Positions 36,443 to 48,921 of a DNA stretch of 64,000 nt are shown in pieces. Numbering within the stretch: position 1 is the first letter of the stretch; each line of letters begins with the position of its first letter. The translations under genes and the position numbers were made by a program. The stretch is from Blasia pusilla (taxonomy: Eukaryota > Marchantiophyta > Marchantiopsida > Blasiales). The stretch lies in assembly GCA_050084515.1 (NCBI GenBank), contig CM114273.1, positions 23,126,001-23,190,000 on the forward strand. The letters are read 5' to 3'. The notes under the pieces are model-generated. The model saw only the letters and a program-made list of their open reading frames with translations, ran no database searches and was not told the origin of the DNA.

Positions 36443-37924
36443 TGTGATAACCCACTCTTATGAGAATTTTGAAAATTTGATGTTTTTGTACTGCATTATA
36501 GTAAAGTCTTTATGAAGTGAAGACTAAAGACTCATTGTTGGAAGTAAAGAGTCTTACTTTATTGCAATTGTGTGGGAGGAGTAATAGACAAAACTTTGAT
36601 GAGAAGACAAGAAATGGTAGAAGATTAAGGACTGTCTTGGAAGAGTGAGAATTTTGTAAAAGTAGGAAAAGATAGCAAAAGAAGTTAGAAGAGGAAGCAC
36701 GGGTGCTTCGCAAGGAAGACCGCAGTAAGAACGGTGTAAAAGACTGTCAACGAAGACTGTAGAAGAAGGACAAAGACTCCACAGCAAAGACTAAGAACTC
36801 AAAGAAGGAAGAGGAAGAAGTGGAAGAGGTCAAAGAGTCTTCACAAAAGTGGACAGGAATATTAAGAAGAGGAATAGAAAGATAGAGAATCCTTGGGAGA
36901 AAGATGAAGTAAAGGCTCTTTGCGATGGCAGAAGGATAAGAGTCTTTGCGCAAAGATGGGATAGGAAAGAGAAAAACTACAAAGACTAGGAAGAGTCTTT
37001 GCAAAGAACAGCGAGGCGTGCGAAGACTGTGAAGACTGAACCGTCGCGGCGGTTTTTCGGAAGCCAGAAAAGGGAGAGTCGTGGCAATTACAAGCGTTTA
37101 AAAGAGAGCGGAAAGAAAACGCCAAGACAATGAACAGTCTTAGGAAGATGGAAGGTTGGAGAATTGGAATCAAAGAGTTAGGATTAGCAGTTAGAAATCT
37201 AGATTCGAGCAGGAAGACCAATTGGAACTGTAAATACTATTTAAAGAGCAATTAGTAGAAGAAGGGATCATAATTTTCCCTTGTATCTTGAACTCCTCAA
37301 TACTGTTTTGTGTATCTCGAGTTTACCAACAGTCTTGGTGAGAGTGTAAGGAGTTTTGTTTGGGGATGATCCAAGCTGAAGAGTCTTTTACTTTTGGAAG
37401 TTTGTACTACTTCTGAGTTCTTTCCATTCTTTGATGTAGAAGAAGAGTCTTCCTTCATTCTTTCTGAGGTGCGGAACTGAATGTGGATCTTATTGGGCTG
37501 CAGTAGAGATGAGAGTCGAGTCTTGTAGTTTCAGAATTCCAGAAGATAATCAAGATGAAGCGTAGGAAAGTTGTTAGACAGTGAGTAACCTGCCATGATA
37601 AATTTAGTTCTGAAAGTAGGTTCAGCCGCCATTCTTGAGGTCTCTTTGAGATCTTCATGGAGCTTGGTTATTGCAGATTCACAAGAGTCTTTCTCTACAT
37701 TTGAGAAGAGTCTTTTCTATGAAGAAAGAAGACTATCTTATCTTTTCTTTCCTTTCGTGAAGTTAGAGTTATTAGAGTTAGTGAAGCATTTTAAGTGAAG
37801 AAAGAGTTGATTCTTGTTGTTTCTTATAAAACCTCTCTTTACTCAGGAAACAGTGGTCTCTTTGGAACAAACTTAATTCTTTTTGATAGAAAGAGTATCT
37901 TTTTTCCTTGAGTTGTACATTACA
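36443..37924 (+). mobile_element. Solo LTR of the Gypsy-2 family
   Basis: A 1482-bp LTR beginning TGTGATAACCCACTC and ending CCTTGAGTTGTACATTACA, homologous to the Gypsy-2 3' LTR (24621-28239, opposite strand) minus its LINE. The flanks are catgg (36438-36442) and tatgg (37925-37929), a 5-bp target duplication with one mismatch, which marks it as a separate insertion reduced to a solo LTR. It lies inside the CACTA element, so it is younger than that. AG-rich sequence in the middle produces ORFs that are not genes. Confidence 0.85.
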
Positions 37925-37929
37925 TATGG

Positions 37930-39918
<1,989 letters not shown>

Positions 39919-39939
39919 GTGTGCACATTGAGAAGCATT

Positions 39940-40960
39940 CACCTTGGAAAAACTTACCAAGCCTAAAACCTTAATTTCACATGCCCAAGAAAAGTTTCAC
40001 GCTTTTTTTTGTTAAAATTATGTTGGTTTTACCTCTAAACCTTCTCCCACTCTTGGATGGAGGTAAAAATTTGCAAGGATAGTCATAACACCCTCTTAAA
40101 CCACTTGAATGGTTTTGATCTTGCTTTTCCAATTCCAAATTGGATGTAAAAATACCTTTGATCGGAACCATCTTCCATTTTTTACTCCTTTCTTGGAGGT
40201 TCATTCACCTTGAGAAAATTCACCAAGCCTGAAACCTTGATTTCACATGCCTTGGCAAAGTCTCAGGCTTTTTGAGTTACCAATAGTCCACTTGTGCCCT
40301 CTTATGACGCCGAGTTACTGTTCTTCTCGACATCTCTCATGGATTGTATTTTCCCACTATTGGATGGCCCGTTGACTTTATTGGCTGATGAAAAATATGA
40401 TTTTGAAGAGGATGGACGGTTCAGATCTTGCCAATTGGCCACATAGAAAGAGATAGAAATTCATATTCCCTATTGCATTGTACCTTTTTAAATCCATCAT
40501 CAAAGCCCAAAATCCTCAAGAAAAAACGATATGGGCTCTCGGCACCGAGTCCCATCATGGTGAAAATTTTCAAGACTTATGGATGACTAGGGGTGAAGTT
40601 CTTCCAAAACCTTACGTCAAGAGGAAGAACTACAATTTTCCAAACAGGGATTTTTGTTGGTGTAGATAATATCTACGTTGGTTCTACCTCCAAACCTTCT
40701 CCCATCGTTGGATGGAGCTGAAACTTTGCAAGGATAGGCATAACATCCTCTTGAACCACTTGAATGGTTCCAATCTTACTTTTCCATTTCTTATTTGGAT
40801 TAAAAAATACCCTTCTCTAGAACCATCTTCCATTTTTTACTCCCTTCATGGAGGTGCATTTGCCTTGAAAAATTCACCAAGCCTAAAACCATAATTTCGC
40901 ACGCACTGGTAAAAAGATGATCTGGGCTCTCAGCACCGAGCCCCATCTTTGTGAAAAATT
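39940..40960. repeat. Two-copy imperfect tandem repeat
   Basis: 40021-40270 and 40676-40910 are similar: acctc.aaaccttctcccat, ttggatgga, ccacttgaatggtt, ggaaccatcttccatttttt and caccaagcct.aaacc. A second shared block, atggggctctcggcaccgag / gggctctcagcaccgag, is at about 40530 and 40926. The repeat step is about 650 bp with internal deletions. A third partial unit ends at about 39980. Confidence 0.75.
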
Positions 40961-41269
40961 ACATGATTTATGGACATTTTGATATTAGGTTTAATACCTA
41001 TTTATGACTAGATTAACCACTACTTATATTGTTAATATTATGTATTAAAATTATTCCAATGTCCTTTTAAATGGTAGAAAATTCACAACATTGTGTGGAT
41101 TCCTTCATTATATTAATTATCCAATACATATATAATGAATTAGTTTTTTTTTATTTCTTCATATTTTAATGATATTTTTTCATTGTGCCTCATAAGGAGA
41201 TTTTTTTTGGTAATACTGATATGTATTAATTTATTTAATATTCTCCAAATTATGTTTCCTAGCACACAT
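40961..41269. other. AT-rich CACTA interior
   Basis: AT-rich, without coding signal. Confidence 0.5.
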
Positions 41270-41469
41270 GTGTGAGAAAATGACTCATATTACTGGTCGA
41301 GTCATGAGATATGACTAAAACATGACTAAGTCATTTGTAATATTATTTGACTCATTATGTTATGACTGATTTGGTTTTCCAAGTCATAAGAAATGACAAA
41401 ACCAATAGAATTATACTTTGAGTTCTTTTGTGCATAAGTCATTCTAAGTCAAGTCATAAACACTACAGT
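41270..41469. repeat. CACTA right subterminal repeats
   Basis: Repeated tgact/agtca units: gtcgagtcatgagatatgac, catgactaagtcat, atgactgattt and taagtcaagtcataa. This mirrors the left end. Confidence 0.8.
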
Positions 41470-41481
41470 TTTCTTCTAGTC

Positions 41482-42960
41482 ACTTTAGCAGCATTTAGCA
41501 GTGCCATCACGTGGCCTTCTGATTTGATTGAGGGGCATGTCCATGTAGAGGACACCCCCGCGCCTGACACTTCTAGGGAGAGGAGTGCTATGGTAGCCGC
41601 ATCATCCTGTGGAGGAGAGGTGCCGTTGCAGTGCTCAAGTGAGGAGCTCCAACGTTTATCTGATGCGCGTGTGCAGACGGCCTGGAGTGAGGCGTTTGCA
41701 CCAAAGCGTGTCGGGTCAGAGGGACCCGAGGTAGCCGTGAGCACTACTATGACCCCTTTGGACACCACACCGATTGTGTGGCGCATCCGAGAGGAGGGTA
41801 TTTGCGTGTTGGATCTCTTTGGAGGGATAAGCATTGGCTTAACAGTTTTTTTGCAAGAAGAAGTGCGCGTGCAGCAGTACCTCTACGTTGAGATTTATGA
41901 TGTTGCGAGATGCACTTCACTTCACCATGTGGCGCAATTACGCCTCAGATTTCCCGACTTTTTGTCTACATCTGCCATCCAAGAGTACTAGAGTTCCCTA
42001 CCAAGGGACATTTCATTGCTAGGGGGGCATGACTTGGAGCGGGTAGGGACCATAGACTTGGTAATTGCTGGTTGGTTGTATTAGGGCTTGTCGATTGCTA
42101 GACGAGGTAGCGGATTAGCTGACTCTCGGTCCAGGTTATTTTGGGAGATCATGTCGATCTCGCGACACTTACAGGAGCATCAGTCTCGTTCTCCAACATA
42201 AACTCTAGATAAGGTGCCAATTTTGGGCGATTTGAGGTCCCGCGTGGTGACGAGTGCACATCAGGTACGCACATGGATCAGCCCGGCAGTGTTATTGGAT
42301 GCGGCGAGTGTAGGTTCATGAGCACATCGCCCGCGTGGTGATGAGTGCACATCAAGTGCTTGCATGGATAAACTCGAGAGTGTTATTGGATGCGGCGAGT
42401 ATATGTTCACGAGCACATCACCCGTGTGGTGACGAGTCCACATCAAGTGCGCGCATGGATCAGCCCGACAGTGTTATTAGATGCAGCGAGTGTAGGTTCA
42501 CGAGCACATCGTCCGCGTCTTTCGTGGACCAACTTGGTGCCACATGGGGTTTTTGCGGAGGGTATATGCGAGAGTGGAGCGCCCCTCCCATTTTTTGGTG
42601 GATTCTATTCTGGATCCAAGTTGTCGATCACAAGCAATGAGGCACAATGATCGACCGCCGTTGACTATGGTCAACAGGATTGGCGTGCCACGAGAAGTCT
42701 TTCCCATATTGGTGAGTTTTCCCACTTCCTATGCTTTCAAGGAGGTCGGGCCTGGTAGGGTTTGGGATGACTAGGTACAGCGATTGGTGGAGCCCAACGC
42801 CGATCAGCAAGACCGAGCGATGGGATTCCCCGCAGGAGTCACGGCAGTAGCGTCACTATCAGAGGCATCACGACGTCATGGCTTGGGTCAGGCAAAGGAC
42901 CTGAACTGCTTGACATGGATTTTCAGCTCAGGAGTAGCTAAGCAACTTCGTTTGCGGATG
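41482..42960 (+). pseudogene. Gypsy-1 cytosine-5 DNA methyltransferase domain
   Basis: The open part 41482-41991 has a Pro/Ser-rich lead, then GICVLDLFGGISIGL (SAM-binding motif I, D-L-F-G-G at 41812-41826), YVEIYDVARC (motif II-like) and a helix ending SAIQEY. In the same frame after a stop: IDLVIAGWLY (42052-42081), the motif IV position where active enzymes have Pro-Cys-Gln; here it is Leu-Tyr-stop. Then SRSRLFWEIM, DKVP (motif VI, normally ENVP), LLDAASVGSRAHRPR (motif VIII-like), RPPLTMVNRIGVPREVFPIL with SFPTSYAF, EPNADQQDRAMGFPAG (motif IX/X) and LGQAKDLNCLTW. Such enzymes methylate cytosine C5 using SAM. A 91-bp triplication and stops disrupt it. It sits between gag and RT in one polyprotein-like line with pol. 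Cytosine methyltransferases inside LTR elements have been reported in some algae; no active site survives here. Confidence 0.9.
42241..42513 (+). repeat. 91-bp tandem triplication inside the methyltransferase
   Basis: Three head-to-tail copies start cgcgtggtga at 42241, 42332 and about 42423, with a fourth partial start at 42514. Each unit covers the codons for VTSAHQV..WISP.VLLDAAS and GSRAHRPR. As 91 is not a multiple of three, each copy shifts frame, so the duplication itself kills the ORF. Confidence 0.92.
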
Positions 42961-43379
42961 TGACAGATCACAGTTTTTGTGTTGGTGAGCCCCATGCCTA
43001 CTGAGACAGTTGAGGTAGTGGGTGCGGGCAAGATCCGAGAAGATCGACTCACCAGGGGTGATCGGGAGAGACACCCTTGGACTTCTTAGGATTTTTTTAG
43101 GTACGTGGGAAGATGATAGTCATAGCATCGAGCGTGGTTCTGGGTACTACACGTGGAGGAGATCTGATTTTGCAGTTGGTTGCATGGGAGCTATCAAGTT
43201 CTGTTGTCTGAGACGGGGTTGCACCACAACAACTACCCACACCCGCGTCGGAGAGTCCTACCGTAGTCATGATGGAGACTTGGGAGCCGGCCCTACGTTG
43301 AAAGGTAGATAGCAGCGCCGGATACATCAATTCCTTAGGAGTTATAGGAGCTATTTTGCATTTAGTATGCATGATTTGG
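42961..43379 (+). other. Gypsy-1 spacer between methyltransferase and RT
   Basis: Decayed coding sequence with no domain I recognise. A retroviral-type protease (D-S/T-G) would be expected near here or before the methyltransferase, but I see no convincing active site. Confidence 0.4.
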
Positions 43380-44690
43380 GTACGCTGAAGGGTCCATGGA
43401 TCTGTATTGAGTTATCGAGCGACACGCCGATCTTCCGACAACCCTGCAGGTATAGTGACATGCAGAGGGCTTAGAGTAAGAGCCAGGACTTGGTTGGAGC
43501 ACGATTAGTGGAGATGTTGCATGGAGAGTGTACATCTGGCATTGTCATGCCTGCCAAGAAGGATATACATGGCAACTGGATGGATAGGCGGATGTGTAGA
43601 GATCAATCGGCGGACGAAGTCCAATAGGTATGCCATGCCCACACGTGAGGAGATCTTTGATACTATTGGGCATGCAAAGGTCTTCAATTTGTGAGCTCTT
43701 CAAGCCGGATACCATCAACTGCCTATTAGATTAGAGGACAGGCAAAAGATCATATTTTGGGGCATCGATCCTCACGAGAAGCATTGCTTGTACCATTGGC
43801 GGTTCTTACCATTTGGGTACGCTCCGGTTAAGTTTTAGAGGGTCATGGATAAGATCTTGGCAGGTTTGGATTTTGCTAGATGTTATATTGATGACATCGT
43901 AGTCTTTAGCACTACGGTGGAGGAGCATCAGCGACATCTATAGGAGTTATTTTGACGATTGCAATTATATGGGTTGAAGCTACATCCAGGCAAGTGCAAA
44001 TTCTTCTACGACCAAATTGAGTACATGGCTCATACCATATACCCAGGTGGCGTTAGTATGCAGCACACGAAGGTAGAGGTTATTTCACTCTTTCCACGCC
44101 ATACAAATATGAATCGAGTTCGTGCATTCATGGGATTGGCGTACTTCTATTGACAGTACGTCAAGGGTTTCAATTTGATTGCGAAGTCGCTGACCTTGTT
44201 GACCAAGATGGATTAGGAGTGGCACAAGGGGGATAAGCCTGAGAGAGCATTTCAGTTGCTCAAAGATAGATTGATATCCGCGCCCATATTGAGGAAACCG
44301 ATCACGGGGCGTCCTTTCCAGTTGCATACCGATTGGAGCATGTTGGGGCTTAGAGTCGTGCTCACCTAGCATGACGATGAGGGTAAAGAGTTCATGGTGG
44401 CTTACGCTAGTCGCTCGAGCAATGCTGCAGAGGCGAAGTATAGCTCGTATGAGGATGACTGCTTGGCTGCAGTGTGGGTGGTTGCACATTTCAGGTGTTA
44501 TCTATTCGGAAACTCCTTTACCATCATTACTGATCATCAACTACTTAAGTGGTTGATGGAGTCTGATAAGCTCACAGGGAAGCTTGCGAGGTGGGCATTG
44601 TTGTTGCAGGAGTATGATTTCCATGTGGTACATAGACCTGGGATGCTCAACCAGATGGTTTGAGCCGTAACCCATGCCCGAGTTAGTGAG
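43380..44690 (+). pseudogene. Gypsy-1 reverse transcriptase and RNase H
   Basis: Ty3/gypsy pol in the plus strand with in-frame stops. RT motifs: GPWICIELSSDTPIFRQP..YS.M, SGIVMPAKKDIHGNW, RYAMPTREEIF, LQAGYHQLPI, KIIFWGID, YHWRFLPFGYAP, the catalytic CYIDDIVVFS (Y-I-D-D at 43884-43895), LKLHPGKCKFF and MNRVRAFMGLAYFY. RNase H follows: GRPFQLHTDWSMLGL (catalytic Asp), FMVAYASRSSNAAEAKYSSY, DDCLAAVWVVAHFRCYL, and TDHQLLKWLMESDKLTGKLA with RWALLLQEYDFHVVHRPG. All catalytic Asp residues of the YIDD box are kept. Stops at 43836, 43941, 43953, 44151, 44214 and 44367 are of the CAG-to-TAG or CGA-to-TGA type. It is dead as read. Confidence 0.93.
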
Positions 44691-44731
44691 ATTTAATTGG
44701 AGCTCGTTGGAATGGAGAGAGTGATGAGGAT

Positions 44732-46307
44732 TTGGTGCCAAGATGGCACGCGACAGCCTATTTGGGCTTGTTAGCTATGGAGAGCCAGATTGCTAAGACT
44801 TCAATGGCGAGGTCTGATGGAGAATTCTTAGATCCAGAAGCTCGTGAGGAGATGACAAGTGGCCGAGATATTCATGACGATCAAGTAGTCTTGGAGTACT
44901 TGCGTATTGGCAGCGTCGCGAACACAATGGGTGCTACAGAGCGAGATCGGATCCTACAACCAGCCAGACGGTTCCAGTGGGAGGGGACACATGTGTTGCA
45001 AGTTTGGGAGGATAGTAGAGTACATGTAAGCCTCATCCTTCACAGAGAGCACGTTTGGTGCGTCATGCCCACGAGGAGTTGGATCATTTTGGAGTGAAGC
45101 AGACGTAAAGCTTGCTCCAATACAATATTGGTGGCGAGGCATGCAGACTGACGTTAACAAGTTTGTTGCCATGTGCATGGTGTGTGATAGGATCCAAGCA
45201 TCGTTTAATGCTTCGACTTCACAGTTGCATCCACTTTTGATCATGGGTTAAGGTTAAAGATAGAGTGTGGATTTTGCAGGATCTTTACCTTTGATAGAGC
45301 GTCATAGTCGTTATGTGTTGGTGATGGTCGAGCACTTCTCAAAGTGGATAGAGTTGGTTGCATTGCCTAAAAAAGAGAGTGAGGGAGTTGTGTATGCCTT
45401 CCTAGATTAAGTGCGGAGTCATTACAACGCACCAGTTGAGGTGTTGACACACCAGGGTGTAGAGTTTCGCTGGGAGTTTCAGGCCTTGTGTGATTAGGCG
45501 CTGATCAACCACCGCACCACTTTGCGAGATCATCATGAGGCGAATGGACTAGCGGAGAGGATTTTGCAGACGGTGAAGAGAGGATTGCGCAAGTATGGCT
45601 TGTAGAGAGGTCATCTAGGAGATTGGGACCTCCAATTGCCATGGTTGGCGATGGGATACACATTCAGCAGGTAGGCATCTTTAGCGTCTTTCTCACCGTA
45701 CTTGCTACTTTATGGCCGAGAGCTAGATTTACTTGCGGCCATTAGTCAAGATGTTGGTGAGGTATTGAACCTTGATGACCCTGATGTATGGATGCAAGCA
45801 TGTTTTTATAGGGTTGAGTTGTTCCGGAGAGTAATATCCATGGCGTTTGAGAACTTGGTGATTGCGCAACATCGAGATATGTTGAGGTATACGACTATTC
45901 GAGAAGGTGGTTATCAACCTACTATCCAAAGGTTTCATCAAGGAGACTATGTCTACTTGCAGTAGACAACATCCACGATGTTGGATGTGACTATAGGGCG
46001 GACTCTCTTGAGAGTGCGTGAGATTTTTCCATTTGGTGTTCTCTTATTGGAGGGCCACGATGGTATGGTTTGGAAAGACCATGTGCGCAACTATACGTCA
46101 TGTCACCTTCCGAACATTGATGGTACAGTTGATCCAAGCTTAGGAGTAGTTCCTACAGGTTTGCGATGTATGTTGTGTGGTTTTGCTCGTGATGCAACCA
46201 CGATGCTAGTATGTGATGGATGTTCGAGAGGATGGCACATGGCATCTCTGACGCCACCTCTCACTAGGATTCCTCAAGGACGATGGATGTGTCTCAAGTG
46301 TATATAG
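44732..46307 (+). pseudogene. Gypsy-1 integrase with C-terminal PHD-type finger
   Basis: After a linker rich in Glu/Asp, the integrase reads VRHAHEELDHFGVK... to CMVCDR (HHCC finger), YWWRGMQTDVNKFV, a core with VDFAG (first Asp) and ERHSRYVLVMVEHFSKWIEL, LTHQGVEFRWEFQ (second Asp replaced by His), and HHEANGLAERI (Glu). The C-terminal part includes WLAMGYTFSR, SPYLLLYGREL and RFHQGDYVYLQ. Instead of a chromodomain the protein ends in a PHD-type zinc finger at 46167-46301: C..C, then C..C....H, then PPL..IP.GRW.C..C, with one metal-binding Cys replaced by Ser (46245-46247). PHD fingers usually read histone H3 tails, so this may have guided integration. Frameshifts and stops occur throughout. 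Confidence 0.9.
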
Positions 46308-46489
46308 AGTAGTTAGTCCTAGATTCCGACTTGTGTTTGTGACATGGATGATAAGAAGATGACTAACGATGGGGCCACATGAGCATCCGACCTTTTTGCT
46401 CTTAGCGTCTGAGAGATGTATGTCATTGTAGGTAGGGAAAGATGGCAATCTAGAGTTAGAGGGACCTAAACACCAGCTAGGGGGGCGAT

Positions 46490-47097
46490 TGGAGATATTT
46501 TGCATTCTCATCTTGTTGTTTGGATACCATGAGTTAGCATGGGATCGTGTGTGTTTGTGTATATGTTCGATGACAGCGATATGTATGCGCAAGACAACTA
46601 TCATATCTGTTATGATAGATCAGCGATATCTAATAGAGCATCTTCGGAGATACTAAAGGATATCCTCAAGAAATTGAGGATGACCTTTTGAGGCCACGGA
46701 TAACTTGCGAGAGCAAGTTTCCCCTTCGTTTCGGCTCATTTGGAGCCATATTGAGGAACTTACTATTTCAAGTAAGTTATTGTTTTTGGTATAGTTGAAT
46801 TTCTAATTTGGGAAGTGGCCCTTGATCCACTACAGCAGGTCAAGTACCAAGGAGGTGACCTGCGAGCATAGGTTACTAATGAGAGAGCTTGGGAGAGGGA
46901 AGGGGGTATACCTCCAAGAGAGAGAGAGCTTGAGAGCTCATTCTCTCTTTGTTAAACCTCTTAGCATGAGGCGGCGAAGCTATGGTCCTCCTTGCCTTGT
47001 GTGTGTAATCCAAGCCTCTCATTAGGAGAGTGGGTTTGGTTTGACATGAAAGAGAGTGCACACCATGGAGAGTTTGGTATGAGATTTGATTGATTTA
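46490..47097 (+). mobile_element. Gypsy-1 3' LTR
   Basis: It is preceded by a purine-rich tract ctaggggggcgat (46477-46489), the usual plus-strand primer position. It starts TGGAGATATTTTGC and matches the 5' LTR remnant at 21587-22102 from about 46612 onward. The edge at 47097 is where similarity to the 5' copy stops and a second LTR start begins. Confidence 0.72.
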
Positions 47098-47239
47098 TTA
47101 GAGATATTTTGGTACTTCTCATCTCGTTGTTTGGATGCCATGATTTAACATAAGATCATGCATGTTTGTGTGTATGTTCGGTGACAACGATGTATATTGT
47201 GTAGCGATGTGTATGCGCATAAAAAAAGGGTTACAATAG
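47098..47239 (+). mobile_element. Partial second Gypsy-1 LTR in tandem
   Basis: ttagagatattttggtactt and the following ~125 bp repeat the first part of the 3' LTR (46490-46605: tctcatcttgttgtttggat, gatcgtg.gtgtttgtgt, gatgtgtatgcgca). It is cut off at about 47239 by LTR-A copy 4. A tandem LTR-LTR junction like this can arise from unequal recombination or from a second element. Confidence 0.65.
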
Positions 47240-48066
47240 TATTTGTTGGTGGCTAGGATAATTGGGGTAGTTGAGAAGATATGAAATGATTTTATGAAGA
47301 TATTTTAAGAGGAGATAACATATGATCTACGTATGTCAAAATGAGATTGGTTAAGCCTCGAGAGGAAGGCATATGGCACAGGATAAGAGAAGCCATATTT
47401 TGTATTCTTGTAGATCCCTTGTGAATATATAAGGAGGAGGGACCTTCAAGGGTTTATCACCTTCAACTTCATTTCTCGAGTTTCTCCTATGACTCTTGAG
47501 TGGATGGCACTGGACTTACTTGAGGAAAATATAGAATGTGCGTCAATCATGGATAGGGATGGAGCGCGAGTCGTACCCGATTTCTTTTTATTTAATCCAT
47601 ACCATGTAAATATTCTCTTTATAGATAGGCAATGATTTACTCGTTATCTAGTTTATGACTTTGGAGAGACATTCATGAACCAAGTCATGCAATCACCAAC
47701 TACGATGATACTTCTTGTTATCACGTACGGAAGGATTTTGGATTGTACTTTATATATCTTTATTAAGAAATCTCTGGATGTAAATAGGCTTGCTCTATTA
47801 GGGTTTAATACTAGTTGTGTCATTTTTCTTGTGTACAAGCATAAAATAGTTTATAGAGACATCATAATTAGAAATTTCAGGATTAGATATCATGAAAAAT
47901 TGATCGCATCGGCACTATCATTCGTGATTTCTATTGTGAGAGAATATAGAGTGTACGTAGTGATTCTGTACTAAATAGGATAACTTATTAGAGAATTCAC
48001 CTTGCATCAACGATTGCCGCAACTAGAAGGCACGCCCTTACTTGAAGAAAAGCTCTCGACGCGACA
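47240..48066 (+). mobile_element. LTR-A repeat, copy 4 (5'-truncated)
   Basis: It matches copy 3 from tttgttggtggctagg onward and ends ctcgacgcgaca at 48066. An internal deletion lies near 47518. Its conserved frame lacks the TAG present in the other copies (AAG instead, near 47766), so it stays open from 47675 to 47974. The left ~230 bp are missing. Confidence 0.75.
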
Positions 48067-48603
48067 GTGCTCACTTCTCCACCACTCTTCACTACGCTAG
48101 ACTTAGAAGAGAAAAAAGTAGGGAATCGGAACTTGAGTTCCGATTCTTTCTCGTACCAAAAGAGACCATCTTGGGAAAAGAAGGAACAACGGACCCAACT
48201 GGAACTTCAATTCTGATTGGTTGTTATACCGATTTGCCAAATCGTCGAAAACTTGGACGCCAATAAATTCCTTGACTCGAAATAGCACCAAAAATCGGAA
48301 ATTGAGGTCCAAATGCCTTTGGCTTACTCCTTTCTTTCTCAATAGAGGAATTACCAAATTGGAACTTCAATTCTGATTGCTCACTCTCTTTGCTTCACAC
48401 GTTGTGCCGCACCTAAAAGAAAGAGTTGCGCTCCACTTAAAGAAGCTACTGAATAGGAACTTCAGTTCCAATTCTTCCCTCCTTCCTCTCAACGTTATGC
48501 TGCAATATAGAGTCTTTCCAACCTCACCTCCTTGGTCTGCGCCAAAGGTGATTGGAACTTGAGTTCCAATTGCCCTCACTATTCTCTACACCTCCCTATA
48601 GAG
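48067..48603. repeat. GGAACTT-type short dispersed repeats, left side
   Basis: A 14-mer near-palindrome ggaacttgagttcc (48128-48141) and variants (ggaacttcaattctgatt, ggaacttcagttccaatt, ggaacttgagttccaatt near 48203, 48361, 48459 and 48557) recur every 70-155 bp within loosely similar pyrimidine-rich units. The same series continues at 58493-59290 after the Copia-1 insertion, which split one array. No gene is evident. Confidence 0.75.
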
Positions 48604-48608
48604 AGAAC

Positions 48609-48921
48609 TATTGTAGATTGAGTAATAGTCAAGCTCATGAGACATCTGAACTCCTACATTTGGTACTCACACAAAGTAGGGAAGCTGAACCTTGGTTAGT
48701 CTGTTAAGCGCGATTATCTTAACTAGGGTTAGTTAATCACAATTAGTCTAACTCGAGACTATGGTTAAGGTTAGGATTAGGGTTGCTTGTACATACCCTA
48801 TATAATTGAGAAGGAGACCAGCCTTCACTCATTCTCTCATTGCAAATTTTGTTCTCCATGGTGGTGTGTGAGTGTAAGAACCGTTCTCCACCAGTTATGC
48901 TTCTTTAGCAGTTTTCCACAT
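48609..48921 (+). repeat. Copia-1 5' LTR
   Basis: Begins tattgtagattgag and ends ttttccaca. It contains a TATA-like ccctatataattgag near 48798. It matches 53396-53602 plus 58383-58487. Confidence 0.92.

Noticed and set aside
24621-37924. A single 13.3-kb DNA transposon with ~1.4-kb terminal inverted repeats
   Set aside because: The two arms are inverted copies, but the left one has a purine tract and a gypsy pol beside it as a 3' LTR should, and the right one has its own near-perfect 5-bp target duplication. Two separate LTR insertions explain the data better.
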